A stretch of 6,308 nucleotides of DNA. Origin: Clostridiales bacterium. GTDB lineage: Bacteria > Bacillota > Clostridia > Lachnospirales > JAITVM01. Position numbers and translations under genes: made by a program. The notes beneath the pieces were generated by a model, which had not been told where the DNA came from, ran no database searches, and was given only the letters and a program-made list of their open reading frames with translations. Positions 1-5,749 of the stretch are shown piece after piece. The stretch spans positions 1 through 6,308 of the forward strand of contig JAITVM010000086.1 in NCBI GenBank assembly GCA_031285815.1, in the 5' to 3' direction. Position 1 is the stretch's first letter. Each line of letters starts with the position of its first letter.

Positions 1-235
1 GAATAGCCAAAAAAACGCTTGGGTTAAATTTATCTATAAAATAAATATACAATATACAGCCAAGGTAGCCAAAATAATGTATACTTAAATGCTTTTTAAA
101 TAAACCCCTATATAGCTCATATAAACCGATAAGCGATACTGCCATTAAAGCTATTTTTAGGGCCAGCCCCCCTGTTAAGACTACCAGGACTAGGAAAGGC
201 AAACCAACTAATGATGATATTATCCTAACTGCCAC
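1..235 (-). CDS. cdsA: Phosphatidate cytidylyltransferase (CDP-diglyceride synthase), N-terminal part
   Basis: Only the first 78 codons are present; the gene runs off the left edge. The family makes CDP-diacylglycerol from phosphatidate and CTP, the branch point to all bacterial phospholipids, and is an integral membrane enzyme. The visible part is very hydrophobic. An RIISSLVGLP start leads into a membrane segment (about residues 4-21), a second follows after a GG turn (about 27-42) and ends in LIGLYELYRG, and a third lies near 55-68 after HYFGYLG. This is the usual CdsA N-terminus; the C-terminal signature and catalytic residues lie outside the window. The start is GTG at 235-233, chosen because GAGGTGA lies six bases upstream and no ATG precedes the homologous N-terminus. 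The gene starts 29 bases after the uppS stop, in the order uppS-cdsA usual for Firmicutes, so co-transcription is likely. The identification rests on the N-terminal pattern and context. Confidence 0.9.
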   Translation of the reverse strand, partial: MAVRIISSLVGLPFLVLVVLTGGLALKIALMAVSLIGLYELYRGLFKKHLSIHYFGYLGCILYIYFIDKFNPSVFLAI

Positions 236-241
236 AAACTT

Positions 242-248
242 TCACCTC
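242..248 (-). promoter_or_regulatory. Ribosome binding site deciding the GTG start of cdsA
   Basis: GAGGTGA on the minus strand is followed by six bases and then GTG at 235-233. The GTG inside this motif itself (244-242) leads to a stop after six codons, so it cannot be the start. The 235 GTG opens the frame encoding the CdsA N-terminus. Confidence 0.7.
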
Positions 249-264
249 AATTAATTATGTAGCC

Positions 265-966
265 TTATTTCCTACCACCAAACCGGCGTTCACGTTCATT
301 AAATTTTTTAATTGCCTCCATCAAATCATCCTTATTAAAATCCGGCCACAGTTTATCTGTAATATAATATTCGGAATATGCCGACTGCCATAGCAAAAAA
401 TTACTTGTCCTAAACTCGCCGCTTGTCCGGATAATAAGTTCTGGGTCAGGTATGCCGGAGGTATCCAAATATTTTTCCAATATACCTTCAGTTATATTAT
501 TCACATCTAAGTTAGTTTTTAAAAGGTCATTGTACATTTTTTTAACAGCCCTGATTAATTCGCCCCTACCGCCATAATTAAACGCAATATTAACCTGTAG
601 GCCTGTTTTGTTTTTTGTAATTTGTTTCAAATGTTCAATATCGGCCTGAGTTTTTTTATCTAAGCATGTTAAATCCCCAATACAGTTTATGCGCATATTA
701 TTTTTGTCTTTATCGTCAATGTACTCCTGTATTTTTTCGCGGAGCAGGCCGATTAGGAATGAAACTTCTTCTTCTGGGCGCTTCCAGTTTTCCGTAGAAA
801 ACGCATAAACCGTTAAATACTTGACCCCTAATTTTTCAACCTCATAGGCCAGCTTCCTCAGGTTTTCGCCACCTTGCCTATGCCCCACTTGGCGCGGCAT
901 AAACCTTTTTTTTGCCCAGCGCCCATTACCATCCATAATTATCCCTATATGCACTGGTATATTCAT
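265..966 (-). CDS. uppS: Undecaprenyl diphosphate synthase (cis-prenyltransferase)
   Basis: This 233-residue protein is a cytosolic cis-prenyltransferase that condenses isopentenyl diphosphate units onto farnesyl diphosphate. The product, undecaprenyl diphosphate, is the lipid carrier for peptidoglycan and other wall polymers. The family motifs are complete: HIGIIMDGNGRWA at residues 6-18 with the catalytic Asp12, GHRQG with His29, FSTENW at 56-61, NYGGR at 130-134, and RTSGEFRTSNFLLWQ at 180-194 followed by SEYY with Glu199. Arg180, Arg186, Ser188 and Glu199 match the E. coli UppS diphosphate and magnesium residues when offset by 14. The length is slightly under the usual 245-255 because the N-terminus begins right at the first motif. 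The ATG is supported by GGAGG at 977-973, six bases upstream. The gene follows frr after a 131-base gap containing two hairpins and precedes cdsA by 29 bases. No key residue is missing. Confidence 0.97.
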   Translation of the reverse strand: MNIPVHIGIIMDGNGRWAKKRFMPRQVGHRQGGENLRKLAYEVEKLGVKYLTVYAFSTENWKRPEEEVSFLIGLLREKIQEYIDDKDKNNMRINCIGDLTCLDKKTQADIEHLKQITKNKTGLQVNIAFNYGGRGELIRAVKKMYNDLLKTNLDVNNITEGILEKYLDTSGIPDPELIIRTSGEFRTSNFLLWQSAYSEYYITDKLWPDFNKDDLMEAIKKFNERERRFGGRK

Positions 967-989
967 AAAAAACCTCCATCGCTATAAAA

Positions 990-1026
990 TGCACTATCCA
1001 GTTTGCCCTATAAACCGGATAGTGCA
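990..1026 (-). terminator. Long hairpin just upstream of uppS (possible attenuator or RNA processing element)
   Basis: TGCACTATCC (10 bp) at 990-999 is perfectly repeated in inverse at 1017-1026. Inside it, GTTT (1001-1004) pairs with AAAC (1012-1015). In the minus-strand RNA the intervening pair is a G-U wobble, giving about 15 continuous pairs with a 7-base loop. The stem is followed by UUUU (989-986) and then, nine bases later, by the uppS ribosome binding site. The short, interrupted U-run makes it at best a weak terminator. A role in attenuation, mRNA processing or 3'-end protection of the frr message is equally possible. Confidence 0.5.
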
Positions 1027-1043
1027 GATCAAAAAGCTTAATA

Positions 1044-1068
1044 AGCCCGCCAATGCCCTGGCCGGGCT
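1044..1068 (-). terminator. GC-rich hairpin after frr (possible weak terminator)
   Basis: On the minus strand, AGCCC pairs with GGGCT. After a one-base bulge GCCA pairs with TGGC, leaving a 6-base loop. A-rich and T-rich tracts flank the hairpin: AAAAATTTTT upstream, and TATTAAGC then TTTTT downstream. The T-run is eight bases from the stem, so it does not form a classical terminator tail. The hairpin lies 29 bases after the frr stop and 17 bases before the second, longer hairpin. It may reduce read-through from frr into uppS-cdsA. Confidence 0.4.
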
Positions 1069-1097
1069 AAAAATTTTTCATGGCTATAGGCAACCTG

Positions 1098-1652
1098 TCA
1101 AATACTCATTATGTCCTTGTTTTTGTTTTCTACAACTTTATCTATGTCAGCAATATATTTATCTGTTAATTTCTGTGCCTCTTCTTCAAGTGACATAAGC
1201 TGCCCTTCAGGTATCTCGCCTTTTTTTTCAATCTTCTTAAAACGGTCAATTGCTTCACGGCGGATATTCCTAATAGCAATTTTACACTCGTCGCCTTTTT
1301 TCTTTACCTCTTTAGTCAAGGATTTCCTGCGCTCTTCATCAAGCTCCGGAAACACAAGCCTTATAACTTTCCCATCATTTGTTGGGTTAATGCCCAAGTC
1401 AGATGCTTGTATAGCTTTCTCAACAGCTTTAAGCAAGCCTGCATCCCAAGGCTGGATAACAATAACCCTAGCTTCAGGGACTGACACATTGCCTACTTGG
1501 TTAATAGGTGTCAAGGTGCCATAATAATCTACCTGTACCCTATCCAAAATCCTAGGGTTCGCCCTGCCCGCCCTTATAGCGCTAAGGTCGCTTTCCAAAC
1601 TCTTAACAGACTTTATCATTTTTTCCTCATAAGGTTTTGTAAAATCCGACAT
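1098..1652 (-). CDS. frr: Ribosome recycling factor
   Basis: This 184-residue protein has the normal length of about 185 for the family. RRF acts with EF-G after termination to split the 70S ribosome and release mRNA and tRNA, in the cytosol. The sequence shows the helical domain I halves (about residues 1-30 and 105-184) flanking beta domain II (about 31-104). Conserved segments include AIRAGRANP (25-33), the VDYYGTLTPINQVGNVSVPEAR region (41-62), GKVIRLVFPELDEERR (94-109), and RNIRREA (128-134), which carries the arginine equivalent to the functionally critical E. coli Arg132. The start is ATG at 1652-1650 with AGGAGG at 1666-1661, eight bases upstream. It begins 23 bases after the pyrH stop, so the two are surely co-transcribed. 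The TGA stop is followed by a 131-base gap with two hairpins before uppS. Nothing is missing. Confidence 0.98.
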   Translation of the reverse strand: MSDFTKPYEEKMIKSVKSLESDLSAIRAGRANPRILDRVQVDYYGTLTPINQVGNVSVPEARVIVIQPWDAGLLKAVEKAIQASDLGINPTNDGKVIRLVFPELDEERRKSLTKEVKKKGDECKIAIRNIRREAIDRFKKIEKKGEIPEGQLMSLEEEAQKLTDKYIADIDKVVENKNKDIMSI

Positions 1653-1675
1653 AAAGAATACCTCCTAATTTATTG

Positions 1676-2392
1676 CTATTTATAAGTAATTTTTGTTCCA
1701 ATGGCATAAAGCCCATCATCGCCGCTACATGCTAAAACAATGCCGTTTTCAACTGAAAGGTCAAAAGCTACCGACGGCATTTTTAAATTATTGCAGATAT
1801 TCATTGCGGCAATATCGATTACTTTTAGATCTTTTTCAATAATTTCTTTATAAGTTATATTTTTAAACTTGGCCGCCCCTGGGTTAATTTTAGGGTCGCT
1901 GTCATAAACACCGTCTATAGTCTTGGCGTATAAAATTGCATCACAGTTTAATTCTACAGCACGGACAGCAGCAATTGTGTCGGTTGAAAAATAAGGGTGG
2001 CCCAAACCCCCGGCAAAAATCAAAATATAGCCCCCATTTAGATAACTGTCAGCTTCATCTTGGCTATAGGGCTTTGTAAAATTGCCGCAAATAAACGGAG
2101 TCATAACAACCGCCTTGGCGTTATGGAGTTTAAAAATTTCACACATGTACAAAGCGTTCATTATAGTAGCAAGCATCCCAATTTGGTCAGATTTTGCCCT
2201 GTTAATATCTAAACCTTTTTGTGCGCCGCGCCAATAATTTCCGCCACCTAATACTAATGCGGGCTGGCACCCGTTTTTCTGTACTTGGATAATTTCTTTA
2301 GCGACCCTAGATACAGTAGCCTGGTCATAGTATCCGCTATCCCCGCCAGAAAGCGCTTCCCCGCTTAATTTTATAAGTACCCTATTAAACAT
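1676..2392 (-). CDS. pyrH: UMP kinase (uridylate kinase)
   Basis: This 238-residue enzyme of the amino-acid-kinase fold phosphorylates UMP to UDP with ATP, in pyrimidine nucleotide synthesis. Visible motifs are KLSGEAL (residues 8-14), GGGNYWRG (49-56), NRAKSDQIGMLAT (64-76, with the UMP-contacting Arg and Asp region), FAGGLGHPYFSTDT (126-139) and IDGVYDSDP (159-167). The common versions read GGGNIFRG and GTGNPFFTTDT. The WRG and GHPYFSTDT forms and DQIGMLAT therefore mark a divergent clostridial branch, which I recall from Lachnospiraceae. All nucleotide-binding loops are present, so an active kinase is expected. The start ATG has GAGAGG at 2405-2400, seven bases upstream. It is the first gene after the rpsB-tsf terminator and is followed 23 bases later by frr. 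A promoter candidate with a perfect dyad lies about 100 bases upstream. Confidence 0.96.
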   Translation of the reverse strand: MFNRVLIKLSGEALSGGDSGYYDQATVSRVAKEIIQVQKNGCQPALVLGGGNYWRGAQKGLDINRAKSDQIGMLATIMNALYMCEIFKLHNAKAVVMTPFICGNFTKPYSQDEADSYLNGGYILIFAGGLGHPYFSTDTIAAVRAVELNCDAILYAKTIDGVYDSDPKINPGAAKFKNITYKEIIEKDLKVIDIAAMNICNNLKMPSVAFDLSVENGIVLACSGDDGLYAIGTKITYK

Positions 2393-2471
2393 GAAAAAAC
2401 CTCTCTCCTAAATACTAAACCCACATTCAAATAGAGCCCTAAAATTTACGCCTGCCCTAATCTATGGAGTC

Positions 2472-2498
2472 ATAGCAAACCTGTGCTGGGTTTGCTAT
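2472..2498 (-). promoter_or_regulatory. Perfect 10-bp inverted repeat at the pyrH promoter (operator or leader hairpin)
   Basis: ATAGCAAACC (2472-2481) and GGTTTGCTAT (2489-2498) form a perfect 10-bp dyad around a 7-base centre. It directly abuts the -10 candidate TATACT. Because the predicted transcription start falls inside it, the symmetry fits a DNA operator better than an RNA hairpin, although transcription from further upstream would give a stable stem-loop. It has no T-run on either side, so it is not a terminator. I do not recognise the motif as the site of a known regulator. The rest of the gap from 2393 to 2471 holds only the untranslated leader and the pyrH ribosome binding site. 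Confidence 0.5.
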
Positions 2499-2528
2499 AG
2501 TATAACTATTAATTTAACACAAACTTAA
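2499..2528 (-). promoter_or_regulatory. Candidate promoter of the pyrH-frr-uppS-cdsA unit
   Basis: On the minus strand, TATACT at 2504-2499 is a good -10 element (5 of 6 to consensus). The best -35 at 18-base spacing is TTAAGT at 2528-2523, a poor match (3 of 6). A new promoter is expected here because the tsf terminator ends 60 bases upstream. The AT-rich DNA upstream, including runs of A and T, could act as an UP element. The start would fall near 2492, inside the dyad that follows, giving a leader of about 100 bases. Confidence 0.5.
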
Positions 2529-2587
2529 CAAAAAAACTACTGCTATGTATAAATCCTACCATTAATTTTTTCCTTATTTGGGCCCAT

Positions 2588-2623
2588 AAAACAAAAGGGC
2601 ATTGCAAGCCTTAAGCAATACCC
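2588..2623 (-). terminator. Intrinsic terminator of rpsB-tsf
   Basis: On the minus strand, GGGTATTGC pairs with GCAATGCCC: nine pairs with one G-U, 9-base loop, stem at 2597-2623. TTTTGTTTT follows at once (2596-2588). An A-rich flank on the other side makes it potentially bidirectional. It starts 20 bases after the tsf stop codon and closes the rpsB-tsf unit. Confidence 0.88.
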
Positions 2624-2642
2624 TTTTATATTTTTATTAGCT

Positions 2643-3578
2643 TTAGTCAACATTCATAGCTTTGTTAACTTCATCAGCAAAGTTTTCTTCTTTCTTTTCT
2701 ATGCCTTCGCCAGCAGCATAACGTACAAACTTGCTAATAGTAACATCCGCCCCAACTAATTTCGAGATGTCTTTTAAATATCCGGCAACACTTTTCTTGC
2801 CTTCATCATCTTTAACATAAATTTGCTCATTAATGCAAATTTCTTTCAATTCTTTTTGCAAGCGGCCTTCGATCATTTTTTCAACTATATTAATTGGCTT
2901 GCCTTCATTAAGCGCTTGGGCCTTAAGTATTTCTTTTTCTTTCTCAAGGTATTCAGCGGATATTTCTGACTGGTTAACAAATTTAGGGCTCATGGCTGCT
3001 ATCTGCATACAGATATTTTTTGCCGCCTCTTCAACATTAGCATCAACTTTATCTGTAAGGAGCTCTAATAAAACACCGACTTTGCCACCCATGTGGATAT
3101 AAGATGCAATATATTTGCCGCCTTCATTGTTAAATTTAACAAAGCGCCTAATTTTTAAATTTTCGCCAATAACAGCTATCTTTTGGCTAAGCGCTTGCTC
3201 TACCGTTAAGCCGCTTTCAAACATCCAATCTTCTTTCAATAAACCTTCAACATCTTCAGAATCAGATTTAACTACCTGCCCTAAAACCTGTTGAACATAA
3301 GCTTGAAAATCAGCATTTTTTGCAACAAAATCTGTTTCACTATTTATTTCAACAAGTGCGCCAATTTTATTGTCCCCACTTATAAGGGAACCAACTACGC
3401 CCTCGGCTGCAATCCGGCCTGATTTTTTTGCTAAAGCGGATAAGCCTTTTTCCCTCAGGATTTCTGTCGCCCTTTTTATATCGCCTTCTGCTTCATTTAA
3501 AGCTTTCTTGCAGTCCATCATGCCTGCGCCCGAAAGCTCCCTTAATTCTTTAACCATTTGTGCTGTAACTACTGCCAT
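2643..3578 (-). CDS. tsf: Translation elongation factor Ts
   Basis: This 311-residue protein is the nucleotide exchange factor that releases GDP from EF-Tu. The order of domains is typical: an N-terminal UBA-like module (about residues 1-54) with ELRELSGAGMMDCKKAL at 11-27, then the core with EINSETDFVAKN at 77-88. That core motif carries the TDFV residues that contact EF-Tu. A second subdomain contains YIHMGGKVGVLLEL, and a C-terminal part continues to the stop. The frame stays open 24 codons further upstream, to 3650. The start at 3578 was chosen because MAVVTAQMVKELR is the family's N-terminus, GGAGG sits eight bases before it, and the extension would translate a hairpin region. It lies 98 bases downstream of rpsB, as in most bacteria, and is followed by a clear terminator. 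Confidence 0.97.
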   Translation of the reverse strand: MAVVTAQMVKELRELSGAGMMDCKKALNEAEGDIKRATEILREKGLSALAKKSGRIAAEGVVGSLISGDNKIGALVEINSETDFVAKNADFQAYVQQVLGQVVKSDSEDVEGLLKEDWMFESGLTVEQALSQKIAVIGENLKIRRFVKFNNEGGKYIASYIHMGGKVGVLLELLTDKVDANVEEAAKNICMQIAAMSPKFVNQSEISAEYLEKEKEILKAQALNEGKPINIVEKMIEGRLQKELKEICINEQIYVKDDEGKKSVAGYLKDISKLVGADVTISKFVRYAAGEGIEKKEENFADEVNKAMNVD

Positions 3579-3586
3579 TTTGTTTT

Positions 3587-3591
3587 CCTCC
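3587..3591 (-). promoter_or_regulatory. Ribosome binding site fixing the tsf start
   Basis: GGAGG lies eight bases before the ATG at 3578-3576. It supports this internal ATG over the upstream in-frame ATG at 3650, which has no comparable site. Confidence 0.8.
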
Positions 3592-3614
3592 ATATTAAAT
3601 TTAACCAAACATGT

Positions 3615-3648
3615 TAAAACTAAAGGGCCCCAGAAAAAACTGAAGCCC
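3615..3648 (-). terminator. Terminator-like hairpin between rpsB and tsf (likely attenuator)
   Basis: On the minus strand, GGGCTTCAG and CTGGGGCCC form nine pairs (two G-U in RNA) around a TTTTTT loop, at 3648-3625. TTTAGTTTT follows (3624-3616). It has the shape of a moderate intrinsic terminator with an interrupted U-run. Since tsf has no evident promoter of its own in the 98-base gap, some transcripts must read through. It could therefore set a higher output of S2 than EF-Ts, or mark a processing site. A small 5-bp hairpin (3656-3668) precedes it. Confidence 0.55.
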
Positions 3649-3676
3649 ATACTTTGCTTTAAAAAAGCGATATATA

Positions 3677-4429
3677 TTAAGCTTCGACGCTACTGCCTTC
3701 TGCTGAATCCACAGGTGCGGCTTCAGTATCAAAGTCATCCATTTGGACGCCTTGGTTAGACTCAATAATAGCATCTGCAATCTTTCCGGAAATAAGCTTT
3801 ACGGCCCGGATAGCATCATCATTGCCTGGTATAACATAATCGACTTCTTCCGGGTCACAGTTAGTGTCAACTATTGCAACAATAGGTATCCCCAAATTAT
3901 GGGCCTCTTGGATAGCTATCCTTTCTTTTCTTGGGTCAATAATAAATAAACAGGCTGGGATACGGGTCATATCTTTAATACCGCCGATATTTTTCTCCAG
4001 CTTTTCTTTTTCGCCCAATAATTTGGCAACCTCTTTTTTAGGCAAAACTTCAAAGGTGCCGTCGCTTTCCATTTTCTCAAGCTCTTTAAGGCGCCTGATA
4101 CGGGATTTAATAGTATCAAAGTTTGTAAGCATGCCGCCTAGCCACCTTTGGTTCACATAGAACATGCCGCATCTTTTAGCCTCTTCAGCAATAGAATCCT
4201 GGGCTTGTTTTTTTGTGCCGACAAAAAGGACTTCGCCGCCATCCTTAACAATTTCACAAACAGCATTATATGCCTCATCGATTTTTTTAACAGTCTTTTG
4301 TAAATCGATGATATAGATGCCGTTCCTTTCAGCGAAAATATATTCCGCCATTTTTGGGTTCCAGCGCCTGGTTTGATGCCCAAAATGTACACCAGCTTCA
4401 AGAAGCTGCTTCATAGAAATTACGCTCAT
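3677..4429 (-). CDS. rpsB: 30S ribosomal protein S2
   Basis: This 250-residue protein, of usual length, is a structural component of the 30S subunit that binds late at the platform/neck region of the 16S rRNA. Recognisable segments are LLEAGVHFGHQTRRWNPKM (9-27), YIFAERNGIYIIDLQKT (30-46), VLFVGTKKQAQ (67-77), and VNQRWLGGMLTNF (92-104). A charged helical hairpin follows at about 105-150, and the second signature spans VDTNCDPEEVDYVIPGNDDAIR (187-208). The tail from about residue 226 is acidic and low in complexity, as is common and variable in this family. The ATG is supported by AGGAGG at 4445-4440, ten bases upstream. It heads the rpsB-tsf unit behind a strong promoter with a leader of about 90 bases. 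Autoregulation by S2 is known in E. coli; whether it operates here is unknown. Confidence 0.98.
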   Translation of the reverse strand: MSVISMKQLLEAGVHFGHQTRRWNPKMAEYIFAERNGIYIIDLQKTVKKIDEAYNAVCEIVKDGGEVLFVGTKKQAQDSIAEEAKRCGMFYVNQRWLGGMLTNFDTIKSRIRRLKELEKMESDGTFEVLPKKEVAKLLGEKEKLEKNIGGIKDMTRIPACLFIIDPRKERIAIQEAHNLGIPIVAIVDTNCDPEEVDYVIPGNDDAIRAVKLISGKIADAIIESNQGVQMDDFDTEAAPVDSAEGSSVEA

Positions 4430-4439
4430 TAAATAATTA

Positions 4440-4498
4440 CCTCCTAGGTTAAACCTCCATAATCCCCATAATCAGCATATGCCACCTAGTTTACGAAA
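4440..4498 (-). promoter_or_regulatory. rpsB mRNA leader with possible SD-masking stem and 9-codon leader ORF
   Basis: CTAGGT (4489-4484) can pair with ACCTAG (4449-4444), which overlaps the first two bases of the rpsB Shine-Dalgarno sequence AGGAGG (4445-4440). Inside the loop, ATG at 4478 opens a 9-codon frame (MLIMGIMEV) ending in TAA at 4451-4449, just before the pairing arm. It is preceded by AGGTGG at an unusually short spacing of three bases. The arrangement would allow translation of the leader to open the stem, but this is an inference from pairing alone. Confidence 0.3.
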
Positions 4499-4525
4499 AT
4501 TATGTGTGTGTTTTTTACGAAAGGG

Positions 4526-4555
4526 ATTATAACACAATAACCCCTTACTTGGCAA
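4526..4555 (-). promoter_or_regulatory. Strong promoter of rpsB-tsf
   Basis: On the minus strand, TTGCCA (4555-4550, 5 of 6 to the -35 consensus) is followed after 18 bases by a perfect TATAAT (4531-4526). A TG one base before it makes an extended -10. Transcription should begin near 4519, giving a leader of about 90 bases before the rpsB ATG. This is a housekeeping sigma-A type promoter of the strength expected for a ribosomal protein operon. Confidence 0.85.
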
Positions 4556-4595
4556 TATCTTTACTGAATTTATATTTAGTAGGCCTTGCCTTATT

Positions 4596-5729
4596 TTAAT
4601 TATTCCCGCCAGAAAACATTTCAACCTTATTTTTTTTATATGATGAAAAATTGCCCTGTTCAATAGCCTCACGTATTTCTTTCATCATATTGTTGAAAAA
4701 ATATAGATTATGCATAACACAAAGGCGCATGGCCAGCATCTCTTTTGCTTTAAATAAATGCCGGATATAAGCCCGTGAATACCTTTTGCATACAGGGCAG
4801 CCGCAATTTAAATCAATAGGGCTTTCATCTAATTGGTATTTAGCGTTATTTAAATTTAGCTTCCCATGGTTTGTGTAAACATGGGCATGCCTACCATTCC
4901 TTGCCGGCAAAACACAATCAAAGAAATCTATGCCGCGCTCAACCGATTCTAAAATATTTATGGGCGTACCCACCCCCATTAAATAAGTTGGCTTAGCTTG
5001 GGGCAAATAAGGCACAACCTCTTCCAATATATAATACATTTCTTCATGGGTTTCACCTACCGCAAGCCCGCCTACTGCATAGCCATCCAAATCAAATTCT
5101 GAAATTGCCTTTGCATGCCCTACCCTTATATCTTTAAAAACCCCGCCTTGGTTTATGCCAAACAGCATTTGGTTTTTGTTTATCGTATCATCTAAATTAT
5201 TAAGCAGTGACATTTTATCTTTGCACCGGGCAAGCCACCTGGTTGTCCTATCCACCGAATTTTGCATATATTCCCTGGTTGACGGGTAAGGCGCGCATTC
5301 GTCAAATGCCATGGCAATTGTTGAAGCCAGGTTCGATTGTATTTGCATGCTCTCTTCCGGGCCCATAAAAATTTTCTGGCCATCTATATGCGAAGAAAAA
5401 TAAACGCCCTCTTCTTTTATCTTTCTAAAAGAAGCCAATGAAAAAACCTGAAACCCGCCCGAATCTGTTAGGACCGGCTTATCCCAAACCATAAATTTAT
5501 GCAGCCCGCCAAGCCCCTTTATTATTTTATCGCCGGGCCTCAAATGTAGGTGGTAGGTGTTTGATAATTCTACCTGGGTGTTTAAATTAATTAAGTCCTC
5601 TGTTGAAACCGCACCTTTTATACACGCCTGGGTCCCAACATTCATAAAAACAGGCGTTTCGATTACGCCGTGCACGGTAGTAAGCCTGCCCCTTTTAGCC
5701 CGGCCCTCAGCCTTTATTAGTTCATACAT
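4596..5729 (-). CDS. tgt: tRNA-guanine(34) transglycosylase
   Basis: This 377-residue enzyme, of typical length, exchanges guanine-34 of tRNAs with GUN anticodons for the queuine precursor preQ1. It is the first tRNA-level step of queuosine formation. The TIM-barrel motifs are intact: VELSNTYHLHLRPG (53-66), LTDSGGFQVFSL (87-98) with the catalytic Asp89, AFDEC (141-145), FGINQGG (190-196), VGGLAVGE (219-226), and FFDCVLPARNGR (269-280) with the nucleophile Asp271. The zinc site is Cys309, Cys311, Cys314 and His340. The wording closely resembles Lachnospiraceae Tgt as I remember it. The start ATG has AGAGGG at 5742-5737, seven bases upstream. No yajC or secDF follows; the next gene is rpsB with its own promoter, and no convincing intrinsic terminator lies between, so some read-through into rpsB is possible. 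It diverges from the methyltransferase gene. Confidence 0.98.
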   Translation of the reverse strand: MYELIKAEGRAKRGRLTTVHGVIETPVFMNVGTQACIKGAVSTEDLINLNTQVELSNTYHLHLRPGDKIIKGLGGLHKFMVWDKPVLTDSGGFQVFSLASFRKIKEEGVYFSSHIDGQKIFMGPEESMQIQSNLASTIAMAFDECAPYPSTREYMQNSVDRTTRWLARCKDKMSLLNNLDDTINKNQMLFGINQGGVFKDIRVGHAKAISEFDLDGYAVGGLAVGETHEEMYYILEEVVPYLPQAKPTYLMGVGTPINILESVERGIDFFDCVLPARNGRHAHVYTNHGKLNLNNAKYQLDESPIDLNCGCPVCKRYSRAYIRHLFKAKEMLAMRLCVMHNLYFFNNMMKEIREAIEQGNFSSYKKNKVEMFSGGNN

Positions 5730-5749
5730 AATTTTTCCCTCTTAATTAT

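Noticed and set aside
1073..1101. Perfect -35 hexamer TTGACA overlapping the frr stop codon (1101-1096, minus strand)
   Set aside because: The hexamer 17 bases downstream is AAAAAT, a poor -10 box, and the predicted start would fall into the GC-rich hairpin; an internal uppS promoter is possible but not supported.
1111..1524. 137-codon plus-strand open frame opposite frr
   Set aside because: It is antisense to a certain gene and its serine/phenylalanine-rich translation is what the complement of a lysine/glutamate-rich gene yields; no ribosome binding site or family resemblance.
2509..2562. 17-codon minus-strand ORF (MVGFIHSSSFFVKFVLN) in the tsf-pyrH gap
   Set aside because: It overlaps the pyrH promoter candidate, lies downstream of the tsf terminator, and has only a weak purine stretch as ribosome binding site; most likely chance.
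3579..3650. 24-codon in-frame N-terminal extension of tsf beginning at ATG 3650
   Set aside because: It would translate the intergenic hairpin, has no ribosome binding site, and is not part of any EF-Ts; the ATG at 3578 has GGAGG and starts the conserved domain.
4562..4581. Imperfect inverted repeat TACTGAAT-TTAT-ATTTAGTA after tgt
   Set aside because: It is A/T-only apart from two G/C positions per arm, has one mismatch and no T-run, so it supports neither a terminator nor an operator.
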